Positions 9,482 through 19,061 are shown, numbered from the stretch's first letter. The stretch: 64,000 nt of DNA from Devosia sp. YR412 (GCF_900110945.1 NZ_FOFL01000002.1:248001-312000); one strand, 5' to 3'. Notes: generated by a model not told the origin, from the letters alone. Program-made: numbers and translations.

Positions 9482-11554
9482 ATGCGTAACCCAATCGCCG
9501 CGCGTGCCTTTGACGATCTCGTTCAGCCCGTGCCTTTTGGAATACAGATCAACGCCAAAACCTCAAGAAACAGTTCGTGGCGCAAGGTGCTGCTAACTGT
9601 ATTGATGACAATCTCCATCGCACCGCAGGCGCAGGCGCAAAGTCTTGAATCCTTCGGTGTGCTCGGCGGCTCGACGGTGACCAATATTGGCCCCACCGTG
9701 ATCAATGGAAATGTCGGCGTCAGCCCGGGCTCCGCCATCACCGGCTTTCCGCCGGGCCTGGTCAATGCGCCCTACACCATCTATCGCACCGACGCGGTAG
9801 CGCAGCAGGCGCAAAGCGATTTGACCACGGCCTATAACGTTCTGGCCTCGCGCCCCACCACGGCCGACCTGACCGGCGTCGATCTTGGCGGGCAGACGCT
9901 CTTGGGCGGTGTCTACAATTTCAACGGCGGCGCCCAATTGACCGGCACGGTGACGCTGGATGGCGGCGGCAATCCCAATGCCGTGTTCATCTTCAACATC
10001 GGCAGCACGCTGACCACGGCCGCTGCCTCGAGCGTCGCCCTGATCAATGGCGCGCGGGCCGGCAATGTGTTCTTCCGCGTCGGCAGTTCGGCGACGCTGG
10101 GCGCAACGACGGCATTTCAGGGCCAGATACTGGCGCTGACCAGCATCACCCTCATTACCGGCGCCACCGTCAACTGCGGCGCCCTGCTCGCCCGCAATGG
10201 CGCCGTCGCGCTCGACAACAATGTCATCAACATCTGCCCGCTAGCGACCGATACTGTGGCCAGCGCGCTGCGTGGTGGCGGCAGCGGCACGGCAAGCCGT
10301 GCCTTTACCGCACGCGCGTTCGGCGTGGCTACGGCGATCGACGATTACCGCGCCCGGACCGGCAACCTGCCGTTCTCTTTTGCGCTGCTGTCTGTCCTCT
10401 CGCCTGCAGAGCTTGACCTGGCCTTGCGCCAACTGTCCGGCGAGGTCGGCTCGGCGGTCGCGCCGGCCGCCATGCAGTCGACCAATTCCTTCCTCAACGC
10501 CGTGCTGGGCGATCGCAGCGGCTTCAGCACTGCGCCCCAAGGCGTCGCCAGCCTGCCGCCAGGGTCTGGCGGTCGCCGCGATGCGCCCTTTGGCCAACCG
10601 GGTTCGCCTAGTGCGGGTGACCGCGGCAGCGTCACCGCGCTGAGCTATTTCCCGCAGGCGGCCCGCGCGCCATCGGCCCTCGATGCCTTCGACAGCCTGC
10701 CGCAGACCCCGGCGCCCCGCTCGAACTGGACCATCTGGGCCGGTGGCTATGGCGGCTATAGCGACACCACGGGCAATGCCGGCCAGGGCAGCTCCAGCCG
10801 CATGGTGCGCGATGCCGGCTTCATCGCCGGCGTGGATTTCCACCTCGATGACAACAGCAGCTTTGGCGTGGCTGGCGCCGTCGGCGGCACCGGCTTTAGC
10901 CTCTCGGACGGCCTGTCGAGCGGACGCAGCCAGGATTTCCAGGCGGCGGTCTTCGGCAGCACCCAGTTCGAGGCGGCCTATCTGCGCGGCGCCCTGTCCT
11001 ATGGCTATCGCGCCATGTCGACCACCCGTGCCGTGACCCTGGCCGGCTTCGACCAATATGCCGCCAGCTTCGGCACCCACACAGTCGCTGCAGAACTGGA
11101 AGCCGGCTATAACCTGGGCCTTCTCACCCCCTATGCCGCCGTCCGGGCGCAGAATTTTTCCGCCCCCGCCTATGCCGAGACCACGCAGGCCGGTTCGTCG
11201 ATCTTCGCGCTGAACTACGATGCCCAGACGGCCACGGCCCTGCGCGTCGAGATCGGCACCCGGATCGGCTGGACCACCGACCTCGGTGACGACAAGCAGC
11301 TGCGGCTCCAGTCGAGCATCGCCTGGGCGCATGACTTCGTCTCGGGACCGGCGCCAACCGCCTCGTTCCAGGCCCTGCCCGGCTCGCGCTTCAGCCTTGC
11401 CGGTGCGGAAGGGTCAGCGGATTCCCTGCTGCTGTCGGCCGGCGCCGAACTGCTGTTCGACAATGGCCTGTCGCTGGCCGCCTCGGTGGACAGTGCCTTC
11501 GCCCAGAACTCGCAAAGCTATGCCGGCAAGCTCAAGCTCGGCCTCAGCTTTTGA
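9482..11554 (+). CDS. DUF3494 (ice-binding-like) autotransporter adhesin
   Basis: A 690-residue surface protein. Residues 1-52 form an extended signal peptide (a long polar lead, then VLLTVLMTISIAPQAQAQ). Residues 54 to about 255 are a DUF3494 domain, the right-handed beta-helix fold of ice-binding proteins and some adhesins. Its hallmarks are FGVLGGSTVTNIGPT, NGNVGVSPGSAITGFPPG and FIFNIGSTLTT. A low-complexity linker follows, then an autotransporter helix (ALRQLSGEVGSAVAPAAMQ) and a beta-barrel from about residue 410 ending in AGKLKLGLSF with a C-terminal aromatic. It is therefore a type Va-like secreted adhesin. The ATG at 9482 has AGGAAAT upstream; a frame opening 51 bases earlier is unlikely. 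It is coupled to the L,D-transpeptidase gene. Confidence 0.88.
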   Translation: MRNPIAARAFDDLVQPVPFGIQINAKTSRNSSWRKVLLTVLMTISIAPQAQAQSLESFGVLGGSTVTNIGPTVINGNVGVSPGSAITGFPPGLVNAPYTIYRTDAVAQQAQSDLTTAYNVLASRPTTADLTGVDLGGQTLLGGVYNFNGGAQLTGTVTLDGGGNPNAVFIFNIGSTLTTAAASSVALINGARAGNVFFRVGSSATLGATTAFQGQILALTSITLITGATVNCGALLARNGAVALDNNVINICPLATDTVASALRGGGSGTASRAFTARAFGVATAIDDYRARTGNLPFSFALLSVLSPAELDLALRQLSGEVGSAVAPAAMQSTNSFLNAVLGDRSGFSTAPQGVASLPPGSGGRRDAPFGQPGSPSAGDRGSVTALSYFPQAARAPSALDAFDSLPQTPAPRSNWTIWAGGYGGYSDTTGNAGQGSSSRMVRDAGFIAGVDFHLDDNSSFGVAGAVGGTGFSLSDGLSSGRSQDFQAAVFGSTQFEAAYLRGALSYGYRAMSTTRAVTLAGFDQYAASFGTHTVAAELEAGYNLGLLTPYAAVRAQNFSAPAYAETTQAGSSIFALNYDAQTATALRVEIGTRIGWTTDLGDDKQLRLQSSIAWAHDFVSGPAPTASFQALPGSRFSLAGAEGSADSLLLSAGAELLFDNGLSLAASVDSAFAQNSQSYAGKLKLGLSF

Positions 11555-12063
11555 CAGTGCGCGCGAGCCTGAGGGCGACGCTGGCGATCTTGGCCATGAC
11601 CATGGCCGCCGCGTCGCCGCCCGCACACGCGGTCGACAATGTGGCGTTTGATCAGGCCACGGCCGGCACCATCGTGGTGCTTACAAAGGAGCGGCAGCTT
11701 TATCTGGTGCTCGCTGGCGGCCGGGCCCTGCGCTACAGCGTCGGTGTCGGCAAATTGGCCCGGCAATGGACCGGCACTGCCAGCATTGCCGACATGTATG
11801 TGCTGCCCAACTGGATCCCGCCTGCTGCGGTGCGGCACGACAATCCCAACCTGCCGGCCATGGTGGCTGGCGGCGCGGCCAACAATCCGCTCGGTGCGGC
11901 GGCCATGACCCTGTCGGGCGGCGACTATGCCATTCACGGCACTAATACGCCCGCCTCGATCGGCGGCTTCGTATCCTATGGCTGCATACGCATGACCAAT
12001 GCCGATATCATCGACCTCTATGCCCGCGTCATGCCGGGCACGCCGGTGATCGTGGTCAACTAG
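11551..12063 (+). CDS. L,D-transpeptidase (YkuD domain)
   Basis: A 170-residue periplasmic enzyme. The N-terminal MTVRASLRATLAILAMTMAAASPPAHA is a signal peptide. The catalytic motif HGTN-x8-SxGCIRM is complete, with H129 and the nucleophile C145. L,D-transpeptidases make 3-3 crosslinks between diaminopimelate residues or attach proteins to peptidoglycan. The start is a TTG whose last bases overlap the stop of the autotransporter gene (TTGA), so translation is probably coupled; a GTG two codons later is an alternative. Its stop codon shares the palindromic CTAG with the stop of the convergent recN gene. Pairing with an adhesin suggests a role in wall anchoring or remodelling around the secreted barrel, but that is inference. 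Confidence 0.9.
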   Translation: MTVRASLRATLAILAMTMAAASPPAHAVDNVAFDQATAGTIVVLTKERQLYLVLAGGRALRYSVGVGKLARQWTGTASIADMYVLPNWIPPAAVRHDNPNLPAMVAGGAANNPLGAAAMTLSGGDYAIHGTNTPASIGGFVSYGCIRMTNADIIDLYARVMPGTPVIVVN

Positions 12064-13730
12064 CTGACTTCGCTCAGCAGCTTGCTGGCGGCCGCTCGCG
12101 CCTCGTCGGTGACCTTGGCCCCGGCGAGCATGCGGGCGACTTCCTCTTGCCGCGCGGCCACGTCGAGCGGCTTCACATGCGTGCGCATGAAAGCGCCTTC
12201 CTTCACCGCTTGCTTTTCGATCAGCAGGTGGCGCTGGGCGCGGGCGGCAACCTGGGGAGCATGGGTGACGGCCAGCACCTGGACCTTGCCGGCCAGCCGC
12301 GCCAAACGACGGCCGATGGCATCTGCCACGGCTCCACCAACGCCAGTGTCGATTTCGTCAAAGATCAGCACCGGCGCCGAGCCGCGATCGGCCAGCACAA
12401 CCTTGAGGGCGAGCAGGAACCGGCTGAGCTCGCCGCCCGATGCCACCTTGAGCAGTGGACCAGCGGCGGTGCCCGGATTGGTCTGCACGTGGAACTGGAT
12501 CTGGTCGAAGCCGGAGGCGGCAATGCGATGCTTGTCGATCTGGTGATCGACAATGAATTTGGCCGAACCGAGCTTCAGATCAGGCAATTCGGCGCCGACT
12601 GCCTTCCCGAGCAGCGCGGCGGATTTGGCGCGGCCCGCGCTCAGCGTCTCAGCCGTCTTGCGATAGGCCGCCATGGCCTTGGCCTCGGCCTCCACCAGCG
12701 TCACGAGACGGGTCTCGCCACCCTGCAGCATGTCGAGATCGGCGCTATACTTGGCGAGCACCTCGGCGAGACCATCGCAGGTGGTCTGGTGCTTGCGGGC
12801 CGCGGCGCGTAGGGCGAACAGGCGCTCCTCGACGGCTTCCAGCTCCGATGGGTCATAGGCCATTTCGCGCTTCAGCTCTTCGAGCGCCTCGCTGGTGCGG
12901 TCCAGTGCGACAAGCGATGCATCGAGCGTATCGACAATCGGCTGGAACAGCGTCGACCCACCGTCGATCTTGCGCATCAAGCGGCGCATCAGGCTGGAGA
13001 GGGCCGGCGCAGGCGCCGAAGCGCCATTGAGCATGTCGTCGATTTCGGTGACGTCTGAGGCTGAGCGCTCGACCTGCTGCAGATGCTGGCGGCGTTCAGC
13101 CAGTTCCTCCTCTTCGCCGATGACCGGCTTGAGCTTGCCCAATTCCTCGACAGTGTGGCGGGCATAGTCCTCGGCGGCCAGGGCCTGCGCCACCAGCGCC
13201 TTTTGCGCGGCAACCGCCTCCTGCGCATCGCTCAGCGCCTCCCAAGCGTCACGGACCTTGTCGACGTGCTTTTCCAGCTCGCCAAACGCGTCGAGCGCGG
13301 CGCGATGCGTGGCGGAATCAACCAGCGCGCGGTCGTCATGCTGGCCGTGAATTTCGACGATCTGCCCGCCGACTTTTTGCAGCAACGCCGCCGACACCGG
13401 CTGGTCGTTGATGAAGGCGCGGGTGCGGCCATCGGCAAACTGCACGCGGCGCAGGATTACGTCCTCGTCATCGGGAATCGCATTGTCGCGCAGCGCGGCG
13501 CGGGCCGGATGATCCTTGGCCAGCTGCAGCACGGCAACCACCTGGCCGCTCTCCTGCCCGCTGCGCACCAGCGACGCGTCGCCCCTGCCCCCCAGCGCCA
13601 GGGTCAGCGCGTCGAGCAGGATGGATTTGCCGGCGCCGGTCTCGCCGGTGAGCACGGTCATGCCGCCATCCAGCGCCAGATCGAGCTGGTCGATCAGAAC
13701 GATGTTGCGAACCGAAAGCGCGTTCAGCAT
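12060..13730 (-). CDS. recN: DNA repair ATPase RecN
   Basis: RecN is an SMC-like ATPase that acts on double-strand breaks. The 556-residue product has the N-terminal Walker A GETGAGKS, a central coiled-coil region rich in Glu, Ala and Arg (about residues 150-370), the ABC signature SGGELSRFLLALK and Walker B VLIFDEIDTGVGG. The ATG at 13730 sits eight bases after GGGA; another ATG two codons upstream is too close to it. It follows bamD in the usual Hyphomicrobiales order lpxC-bamD-recN, with a hairpin terminator between them. The reading frame is intact and of normal length. No LexA box was sought systematically. Confidence 0.96.
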   Translation of the reverse strand: MLNALSVRNIVLIDQLDLALDGGMTVLTGETGAGKSILLDALTLALGGRGDASLVRSGQESGQVVAVLQLAKDHPARAALRDNAIPDDEDVILRRVQFADGRTRAFINDQPVSAALLQKVGGQIVEIHGQHDDRALVDSATHRAALDAFGELEKHVDKVRDAWEALSDAQEAVAAQKALVAQALAAEDYARHTVEELGKLKPVIGEEEELAERRQHLQQVERSASDVTEIDDMLNGASAPAPALSSLMRRLMRKIDGGSTLFQPIVDTLDASLVALDRTSEALEELKREMAYDPSELEAVEERLFALRAAARKHQTTCDGLAEVLAKYSADLDMLQGGETRLVTLVEAEAKAMAAYRKTAETLSAGRAKSAALLGKAVGAELPDLKLGSAKFIVDHQIDKHRIAASGFDQIQFHVQTNPGTAAGPLLKVASGGELSRFLLALKVVLADRGSAPVLIFDEIDTGVGGAVADAIGRRLARLAGKVQVLAVTHAPQVAARAQRHLLIEKQAVKEGAFMRTHVKPLDVAARQEEVARMLAGAKVTDEARAAASKLLSEVS

Positions 13731-13848
13731 GCGCATATTCCCAAACTGCGTACCGCCAGAAGCGGAGACTGCGCCCGTCTTACCATTACCGCGTCATTTC
13801 CGCGAAAGCGGGATTCGCCTTACGCACAGGAGCTGTCGCACAAACGAA

Positions 13849-13872
13849 CCGGGGCGCATTGTAGCGCCCCGG
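13849..13872 (-). terminator. Hairpin terminator after bamD
   Basis: A perfect nine-base stem CCGGGGCGC/GCGCCCCGG with a six-base loop, then TTCGTTTGTG on the minus strand. It lies 30 bases past the bamD stop and probably separates bamD from recN. Confidence 0.7.
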
Positions 13873-13902
13873 AACAAACTAGCAACAGCTTAGTTGGAAA
13901 GC

Positions 13903-14739
13903 CTACTTCTTGAGGCCCGCCATCCAGCTACCGCTGTTGACGGTCGGGGCCAGGCCCTGCTTGCCAAGGAGGTCGAAAGCTTCCTTGTACCAGGTGCTGG
14001 CCGGATAGTTGTGGCCGAGAACGGCGGTGGCCGTGCTGGCTTCATTGGTCAGGCCAAGCGACAGGTAGGCTTCGGTCAGGCGATAGAGGGCTTCCTCAAT
14101 ATGGGTAGAGGTCTGCCAGGTCTCGACGACGACGCGGAAGCGGTTGATGGCGGCGGTATACTGGCCCTGGCCGAGATAGTAGCGGCCAACCGACATTTCC
14201 TTGCCGGCCAGCTGGTCATAGGCCACCAGCAGCTTTTCCTTGGCGTCGGTCGCATATTCCGACTTCGGATAGGTCGAGATCACCAGATTGTAGGTGTCGA
14301 TCGCATCGGCCGACAGCTGCTGGTCGCGGGTGATGTCTTTGATCTGGGCAAAATAGGAATTGCCCTTGAGGTACAGCACGTAAGCGGCGTCCTTGCCATT
14401 GGGATAGAGCGCCATGAAGCGGTCGGCGGCGAGGATTGCCTCCGGCAGCTTGCCGCTGCGGTAATTGGCATAGACCTGCATCAGCTTGGACTTTTCGACC
14501 ATCGGATCGCGCGGATGCTGGCGATCGAGCTGCTCGAGCGACTTGATGGCAGTGGCAAAATACTGCCGGTCCATATCGTCCAACGCGCGCTGATAGAGGG
14601 AAGCCGCCGGGATAACCGGCTCTTCCTTGGCCTTGGGCGGGCCGAACATGCTGCAGCCAGCCAGAACGGCGGCAAACAGGGCAACGGAGAGGAACCGGGC
14701 TGTCCGGCTGGTGAAACCACCAATAGCGTCAACTGTCAC
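13903..14739 (-). CDS. bamD: Outer membrane assembly lipoprotein BamD
   Basis: BamD (ComL) is the essential TPR lipoprotein of the BAM complex that inserts beta-barrel proteins in the outer membrane. The 278-residue precursor has a lipobox AVLAGC with the acylated cysteine at residue 29, and a series of TPR helices (ASLYQRALDDMDRQYFATAI, LPEAILAADRFMALYPNGKDAAYVLY, and so on) typical of the family. The start is the GTG at 14739, needed to include a proper signal sequence. It lies 84 bases downstream of lpxC in the same direction. Its presence next to an autotransporter cargo gene is a functional match, since such barrels depend on BAM. Confidence 0.95.
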   Translation of the reverse strand: MTVDAIGGFTSRTARFLSVALFAAVLAGCSMFGPPKAKEEPVIPAASLYQRALDDMDRQYFATAIKSLEQLDRQHPRDPMVEKSKLMQVYANYRSGKLPEAILAADRFMALYPNGKDAAYVLYLKGNSYFAQIKDITRDQQLSADAIDTYNLVISTYPKSEYATDAKEKLLVAYDQLAGKEMSVGRYYLGQGQYTAAINRFRVVVETWQTSTHIEEALYRLTEAYLSLGLTNEASTATAVLGHNYPASTWYKEAFDLLGKQGLAPTVNSGSWMAGLKK

Positions 14740-14823
14740 GAAATGCCCCGTCCTATACGAAACTGCCTGCAGGCGGCGTAGTTAGCAATTGGATCAAAAC
14801 TGTGGCGCAGCGCGCCATCCTGA

Positions 14824-15786
14824 TCAGGACCGGCCGACCGACCGCAGGTAATGATTGACCGCCAGGCCGTCGGGCTGATCTTCAAAAGCCTCGAATTCGA
14901 GCGGCAGGTCTTCGGCACCAACTATTTCATAATTGGCTTCGCTGGAGAAGAGACCGGTCAGGACATGGGCATTGAGCGCATGGCCGCCCTTGTAGGAGCG
15001 AAAGCGGCCCCAGATGGGAAGACCACCGAGCGACAGATCGCCGATCGCATCGAGCAGCTTGTGGCGCACGAATTCGTCTTCGTAACGCAGCCCGTCGGGA
15101 TTGAGGATGCGATCCTCATGCACGGTGATGGAATTGTCGAGGCTGGAGCCAAGCGCATAACCGGCCTGGCGCAGGATCTTGGCATCGCGGACGAAGCCAA
15201 AGGTGCGGGCGCGCGACACATCTTCGTAATAGCGGCGCGGCGTCCAGTCGAAGATCATGCGCTGGCGGCCGATGACCTTGCTGTCGAAGTCGATCTCGAG
15301 ATCGAGCGCGCGTCCGTTATAGGGCTCGAGCGCGGCAAAGGCATCGTTGTTGCGCACGGTGACGGCGCGCAGTACCTTGAGGAACTTGCGCTGGGCCGGC
15401 TGGATATCGAGGCCGACGGAGAGGATCGCATCGGCGAAGGGCCGCGAGCTGCCGTCGAGAATGGGGCATTCGCCGCCATCTAGCTTGATCACCGCATTAT
15501 CGACGCCCATGCCCGAGAGGGCCGAGGTCACATGCTCGATGGTCGCGACACTGACGCTGTCGCCCAGATCAAGAGTGGTGCAGAGCGTGGTGCGTGTGAC
15601 GCGCGAATAATGCACCGGGACCGGATCGGTGGTGGTGCCGTCGCCGCGTTCGCGGCAGATGGTGACGCCGCTGTCGGGCGCACCGGGAAGGATCGTCAGG
15701 GTGACCGGCTGGCCGCTATGAACGCCATAGCCGGCAAAGCTGATCGCGGCAGCAAGGGTACGCTGACGCGTGGACAGTTTGTGCAT
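14824..15786 (-). CDS. lpxC: UDP-3-O-acyl-N-acetylglucosamine deacetylase
   Basis: LpxC is the zinc enzyme that commits UDP-3-O-acyl-GlcNAc to lipid A. The 320-residue product starts MHKLSTRQRTLAAAISFAGY and has the zinc ligands H85 (ATIEHVTSAL), H242 and D246 (VRHKLLDAIGD), with the catalytic region intact. Length is normal. It sits 111 bases after the ftsZ stop, behind a strong terminator, so it needs its own promoter in that gap. The order ftsZ-lpxC-bamD-recN is conserved in Hyphomicrobiales. Its presence shows that the organism makes lipopolysaccharide. Confidence 0.97.
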   Translation of the reverse strand: MHKLSTRQRTLAAAISFAGYGVHSGQPVTLTILPGAPDSGVTICRERGDGTTTDPVPVHYSRVTRTTLCTTLDLGDSVSVATIEHVTSALSGMGVDNAVIKLDGGECPILDGSSRPFADAILSVGLDIQPAQRKFLKVLRAVTVRNNDAFAALEPYNGRALDLEIDFDSKVIGRQRMIFDWTPRRYYEDVSRARTFGFVRDAKILRQAGYALGSSLDNSITVHEDRILNPDGLRYEDEFVRHKLLDAIGDLSLGGLPIWGRFRSYKGGHALNAHVLTGLFSSEANYEIVGAEDLPLEFEAFEDQPDGLAVNHYLRSVGRS

Positions 15787-15837
15787 ACTCGAATAACTCC
15801 GACCCCGAGCCCCAGAACGCCCAGGATTGTGTTAGCC

Positions 15838-15868
15838 AAAAAAAACTCGGTGCGAAAGTCGCACCGAG
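15838..15868 (-). terminator. Strong rho-independent terminator after ftsZ
   Basis: On the minus strand a perfect ten-base stem CTCGGTGCGA/TCGCACCGAG with a three-base loop is followed by eight T. It lies 30 bases beyond the ftsZ stop and ends the division operon before lpxC. Confidence 0.92.
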
Positions 15869-15897
15869 CAATCTTCTCTGAAATTACGCTTAAGACG

Positions 15898-17604
15898 TTA
15901 ACCGTGTTTGCGCAGGAAAGCCGGAATTTCGAGGCTATCCTTCTGCGGTGCCGGTGCCGGCTGGCGGCCCTGGGCATCGAGATTGCCGCGGGCACCATCG
16001 ACTGCTGGTGCAGTACGCGAACCCCTTGCAGGACCTGCTTCAATTGCGCTGCGGGCAGCGGCATCATCGGCAGCCGAGTAGCTGGTTTCGTCACGCGCAA
16101 CCGGGGCCTGCTGGCCGAGGTTGAGGCCAACATTGGACGCCAATTTCTTGAACAGGGCACGCGCATTACGCGGCTCGGCTTCATGACGTTCCTGCGGCTC
16201 CTGTGACCGCCTCGCAACAACTGGCAGCTCCTCGGTGCGCGGCATGCGGCGCTGACCCTCGGGGCGAGCGGCGTGGGACGGCACATAGACGCTCGGAACC
16301 GGCGAATCATCCATCGCGACCGGCTCATCGGTCTCGTGCATGGTTTCGGCAGCAGGAATGTAGGGCTCGACGAACACGCCATCGTCTTCGCGGGCATCAT
16401 AGGCCTGCGGCTGCGACGGGGCATGGGTAGCCATGTTGAAGGCCTGGACCAGGGCCGCTTCGACGTCATGGTCGAAATTCTGTGCAGCCGGAGCCGGCAT
16501 TGGTGCCGGAGCAGCAGCAGGCGTAGCAAGCGCAGCGCGCTCGATCTGGGCGCGGGTCGGTTCAACCGGCACGTGACGACGCACTTCCAGCGGGGTGCGC
16601 GAAGCATGCGGCTTGGCCGGCTCTAAAGCCTGCACCATGGTCGCATCGGTGCCGGTGGCCACAACCGAAACGCGCAGCGTGCCGGTGAGGCTCGGATCGT
16701 AGGTGGCGCCGAGGATGATATTGCAATCGGGATCGACTTCTTCGCGGATGCGGGAAGCGGCTTCATCGACTTCATAGAGCGTCAGGTCAGGACCGCCGGT
16801 GATAGAGATCAGCAGGCCGCGGGCGCCATGCATCGAAACGTCGTCGAGCAGCGGATTGGCAATCGCAGCTTCGGCGGCGTGGCGGGCACGATCTTCGCCG
16901 GAGGCTTCGCCGGTACCCATCATCGCCTTGCCCATGCCGCGCATCACGGCGCGCACGTCGGCGAAGTCGAGGTTGATGAGGCCTTCCTTGACCATCAGGT
17001 CGGTGATGCAGGCGACGCCGGAGAACAGCACCTGGTCGGCCATCGCAAACGCGTCGGCAAAGGTGGTCTTTTCGTTGGCGACACGGAACAGGTTCTGGTT
17101 CGGGATGACGATCAGCGTATCGACATGGCGATGCAGCTCGTCGATGCCATCTTCGGCCAGACGGGCACGGCGATTGCCTTCAAAGTTGAACGGCTTGGTG
17201 ACGACACCAACAGTCAGAATGCCCTGCTCGCGCGCCGCACGCGCAATCACGGGCGCCGCGCCGGTACCGGTGCCACCGCCCATGCCGGCGGTGATGAACA
17301 CCATATGCGAGCCGGAGAGGTGATCATTGATCTCGTCCCAGCTCTCTTCGGCCGCCGCACGGCCGACTTCGGGGTGCGATCCGGCGCCGAGGCCTTCGGT
17401 GACATTGACACCGAGCTGGATGATGCGCTGCGCCTTGCTGAGGGCCAGGGCCTGCGCGTCGGTATTGGCGACGACGAAGTCGACCCCATCGAGACCGGAC
17501 TCGATCATGTTGTTGACGGCGTTACCGCCAGCGCCACCGCAACCGAATACGGTAATGCGAGGCTTCAGTTCCTGAATATCCGGGATGGTGAGGTTGATGG
17601 TCAT
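15898..17604 (-). CDS. ftsZ: Cell division GTPase FtsZ
   Basis: FtsZ forms the cytokinetic ring. The 568-residue product has the GTPase core (about residues 1-315) with [23 protein letters not shown] and the tubulin signature [15 protein letters not shown] long, Pro/Ala/Glu/Arg-rich disordered linker of some 240 residues follows, then the C-terminal peptide [13 protein letters not shown] that binds FtsA and other partners. The long linker is typical of alphaproteobacteria. The ATG at 17604 has GAGG upstream; a preceding in-frame ATG at 17616 is less suitable. Unusually, ftsA is not adjacent: four accessory genes lie between. Confidence 0.97.
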   Translation of the reverse strand: MTINLTIPDIQELKPRITVFGCGGAGGNAVNNMIESGLDGVDFVVANTDAQALALSKAQRIIQLGVNVTEGLGAGSHPEVGRAAAEESWDEINDHLSGSHMVFITAGMGGGTGTGAAPVIARAAREQGILTVGVVTKPFNFEGNRRARLAEDGIDELHRHVDTLIVIPNQNLFRVANEKTTFADAFAMADQVLFSGVACITDLMVKEGLINLDFADVRAVMRGMGKAMMGTGEASGEDRARHAAEAAIANPLLDDVSMHGARGLLISITGGPDLTLYEVDEAASRIREEVDPDCNIILGATYDPSLTGTLRVSVVATGTDATMVQALEPAKPHASRTPLEVRRHVPVEPTRAQIERAALATPAAAPAPMPAPAAQNFDHDVEAALVQAFNMATHAPSQPQAYDAREDDGVFVEPYIPAAETMHETDEPVAMDDSPVPSVYVPSHAARPEGQRRMPRTEELPVVARRSQEPQERHEAEPRNARALFKKLASNVGLNLGQQAPVARDETSYSAADDAAARSAIEAGPARGSRTAPAVDGARGNLDAQGRQPAPAPQKDSLEIPAFLRKHG

Positions 17605-17652
17605 GAATGGCCTCATAGTGGCGTGGTTGGTAAAGATTTACCCCGCCAAACG

Positions 17653-17667
17653 TTAACCGCTCCCTAA
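17653..17667 (-). promoter_or_regulatory. CtrA-like site in the ftsZ upstream region
   Basis: TTAA-N7-CTAA (read on minus: TTAG-N7-TTAA), one mismatch from the CtrA consensus, about 50 bases before the ftsZ start. Caulobacter ftsZ is under CtrA control, which makes this a plausible but weak match. Confidence 0.35.
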
Positions 17668-17814
17668 CAATTGTCTCACTGGTGTTAACGTGATCGCAAT
17701 TTGCGACACGTGACGGTTACGCATTCAGCTTTGGGTAACCATGAATTTGGCCCTTGCTGTCGAAGCGCGCATCCGCCGTCCGTCGTGACAGCGAGCAAAT
17801 GAGGAGAAAACACC

Positions 17815-18288
17815 GTGACGAGCATCATGCCCTGCTTGTGGTTCGACGATCGCATCGATGACGCGATAAATTTTTACACCGAGACCTTTCCCGATGCGAA
17901 AGTGCACCAGCAGGTTCGGCATGCGCCGGACCGGCCGGCCTTCACCGCGGTGATCGAACTGGCGGGGCAGAAATTCTTCCTGCTCAATGGCAGCGGATCG
18001 ACACCCAGCCAACATCCCTTCTCCTGGGCCGTCAGCTTCATGATCGAATGTGCCGACCAGGCCGAGGTCGATCACTATTGGAACGGCTTCGTCGACAACG
18101 GCGGCAAGCCGAGCCAATGCGGCTGGTGCGAGGATCGTTTCGGGCTGAGCTGGCAGGTGGTGCCCAGGCAAATCTATTCGACGGTTATGGGCCCGGACAA
18201 AGCCGGATCGCAACGCGCCACCGAAGCCATGCTCAAGATGGGCAAGCTGATCGTCGCCGATCTCGAGAAGGCCTATGCGGGTGTCTAA
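17815..18288 (+). CDS. VOC family protein (PhnB-like)
   Basis: A 157-residue PhnB/glyoxalase-fold protein: MPCLWFDDRIDDAINFYTETFPDAKV at the start, then GQKFFLLNGSG, SFMIECADQAEVDHYWNGFVDNGG and RFGLSWQVVPR, the standard pattern of the '3-demethylubiquinone-9 3-methyltransferase-like' VOC group. Despite that label these proteins lack a methyltransferase fold; their true activities are mostly unknown. The start is a GTG with GGAG upstream. It is encoded opposite to the surrounding division genes and is divergent from ftsZ, so it is accessory cargo in the ftsA-ftsZ gap. Confidence 0.88.
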   Translation: MTSIMPCLWFDDRIDDAINFYTETFPDAKVHQQVRHAPDRPAFTAVIELAGQKFFLLNGSGSTPSQHPFSWAVSFMIECADQAEVDHYWNGFVDNGGKPSQCGWCEDRFGLSWQVVPRQIYSTVMGPDKAGSQRATEAMLKMGKLIVADLEKAYAGV

Positions 18289-18331
18289 GTAAGGTGAGCC
18301 GGCCGAAGCCAGCTCACCCATTCCAGGACAA

Positions 18332-18964
18332 TCAGGCAGCAGCCCCGGCTGCACGCGCGATTGTGGTGTGGTCAACCGGTTCGGCCGGCGCGGCACGACG
18401 GCCAGCGCGCATGGTGTTGGCCCACCAGACCAGATCGTCGAGCATCAGGCCGGCGGCGGTTTCGAGATAGGGATAATCGGCCAGAGTATTGCCCTGCATC
18501 AGGATGCCCATGAATTCATGGGCATTGATATGCACGTTGAACTTGAGCGACGCGACCTGCAACTCGGCGAGGATCAGCCGCAGCTGTTCGACCGCACGGG
18601 CGCCACCGACGCCTCCATAGCCGAGGAAACTGGCCGGCTTCCGATTGAACTCGACATAGGCATAGTCCAGCGCATTCTTGAGCACCGCGGTGACGCTGTG
18701 ATTGTATTCGGCGGTGAGGAAAATGTAGCCGTCGAGCTCGGCCATCTTCCGGCCCCAGGCCAAGGCAGCGGGATTGGCGGGCGGCACCATTGCGGGCGAG
18801 CGCGTCTCTTCAAAGAAAGGCATGGGATAGTCGCGCAGATCGACCAGTTCGAACTGGGCATCGCCGCGCCGGTTGGCGATGTCGATCAGCCATTTGGCGG
18901 GGGTATCGGCAAAGCGCCCCTCGCGGGTGCTGCCGATGATGATGCCGATGCGTGGAGTGGTCAT
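18332..18964 (-). CDS. NADPH-dependent FMN reductase family protein
   Basis: A 210-residue flavodoxin-fold oxidoreductase. The FMN phosphate loop GSTREGRFAD at the N-terminus, the FLTAEYNHSVTAVLKNALDYAY motif and FLGYGGVGGARAVEQLR are hallmarks of the NADPH-dependent FMN reductase/quinone reductase (ArsH/ChrR-like) group. Cytoplasmic. It probably reduces quinones or azo compounds in stress defence. The ATG follows AGAGGAC. The HxlR regulator gene lies 97 bases upstream on the same strand; HxlR proteins often control such reductases in response to electrophiles, so the pair is probably a regulator-target unit. Confidence 0.9.
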   Translation of the reverse strand: MTTPRIGIIIGSTREGRFADTPAKWLIDIANRRGDAQFELVDLRDYPMPFFEETRSPAMVPPANPAALAWGRKMAELDGYIFLTAEYNHSVTAVLKNALDYAYVEFNRKPASFLGYGGVGGARAVEQLRLILAELQVASLKFNVHINAHEFMGILMQGNTLADYPYLETAAGLMLDDLVWWANTMRAGRRAAPAEPVDHTTIARAAGAAA

Positions 18965-19061
18965 GAAAGCGTCCTCTGCTGTGATGCAGGGGAAATGCGC
19001 TTTGCCGGGAAGCCTCTCAAGGAGGCACCAAATGGTGCGGGACGAACAGATTTGTTCGGCG

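Noticed and set aside
13780..13812. Fragment CGCGAAAGCGGG resembling dispersed repeats
   Set aside because: Only a short hairpin-like piece in the recN leader; too little to call a repeat family member.
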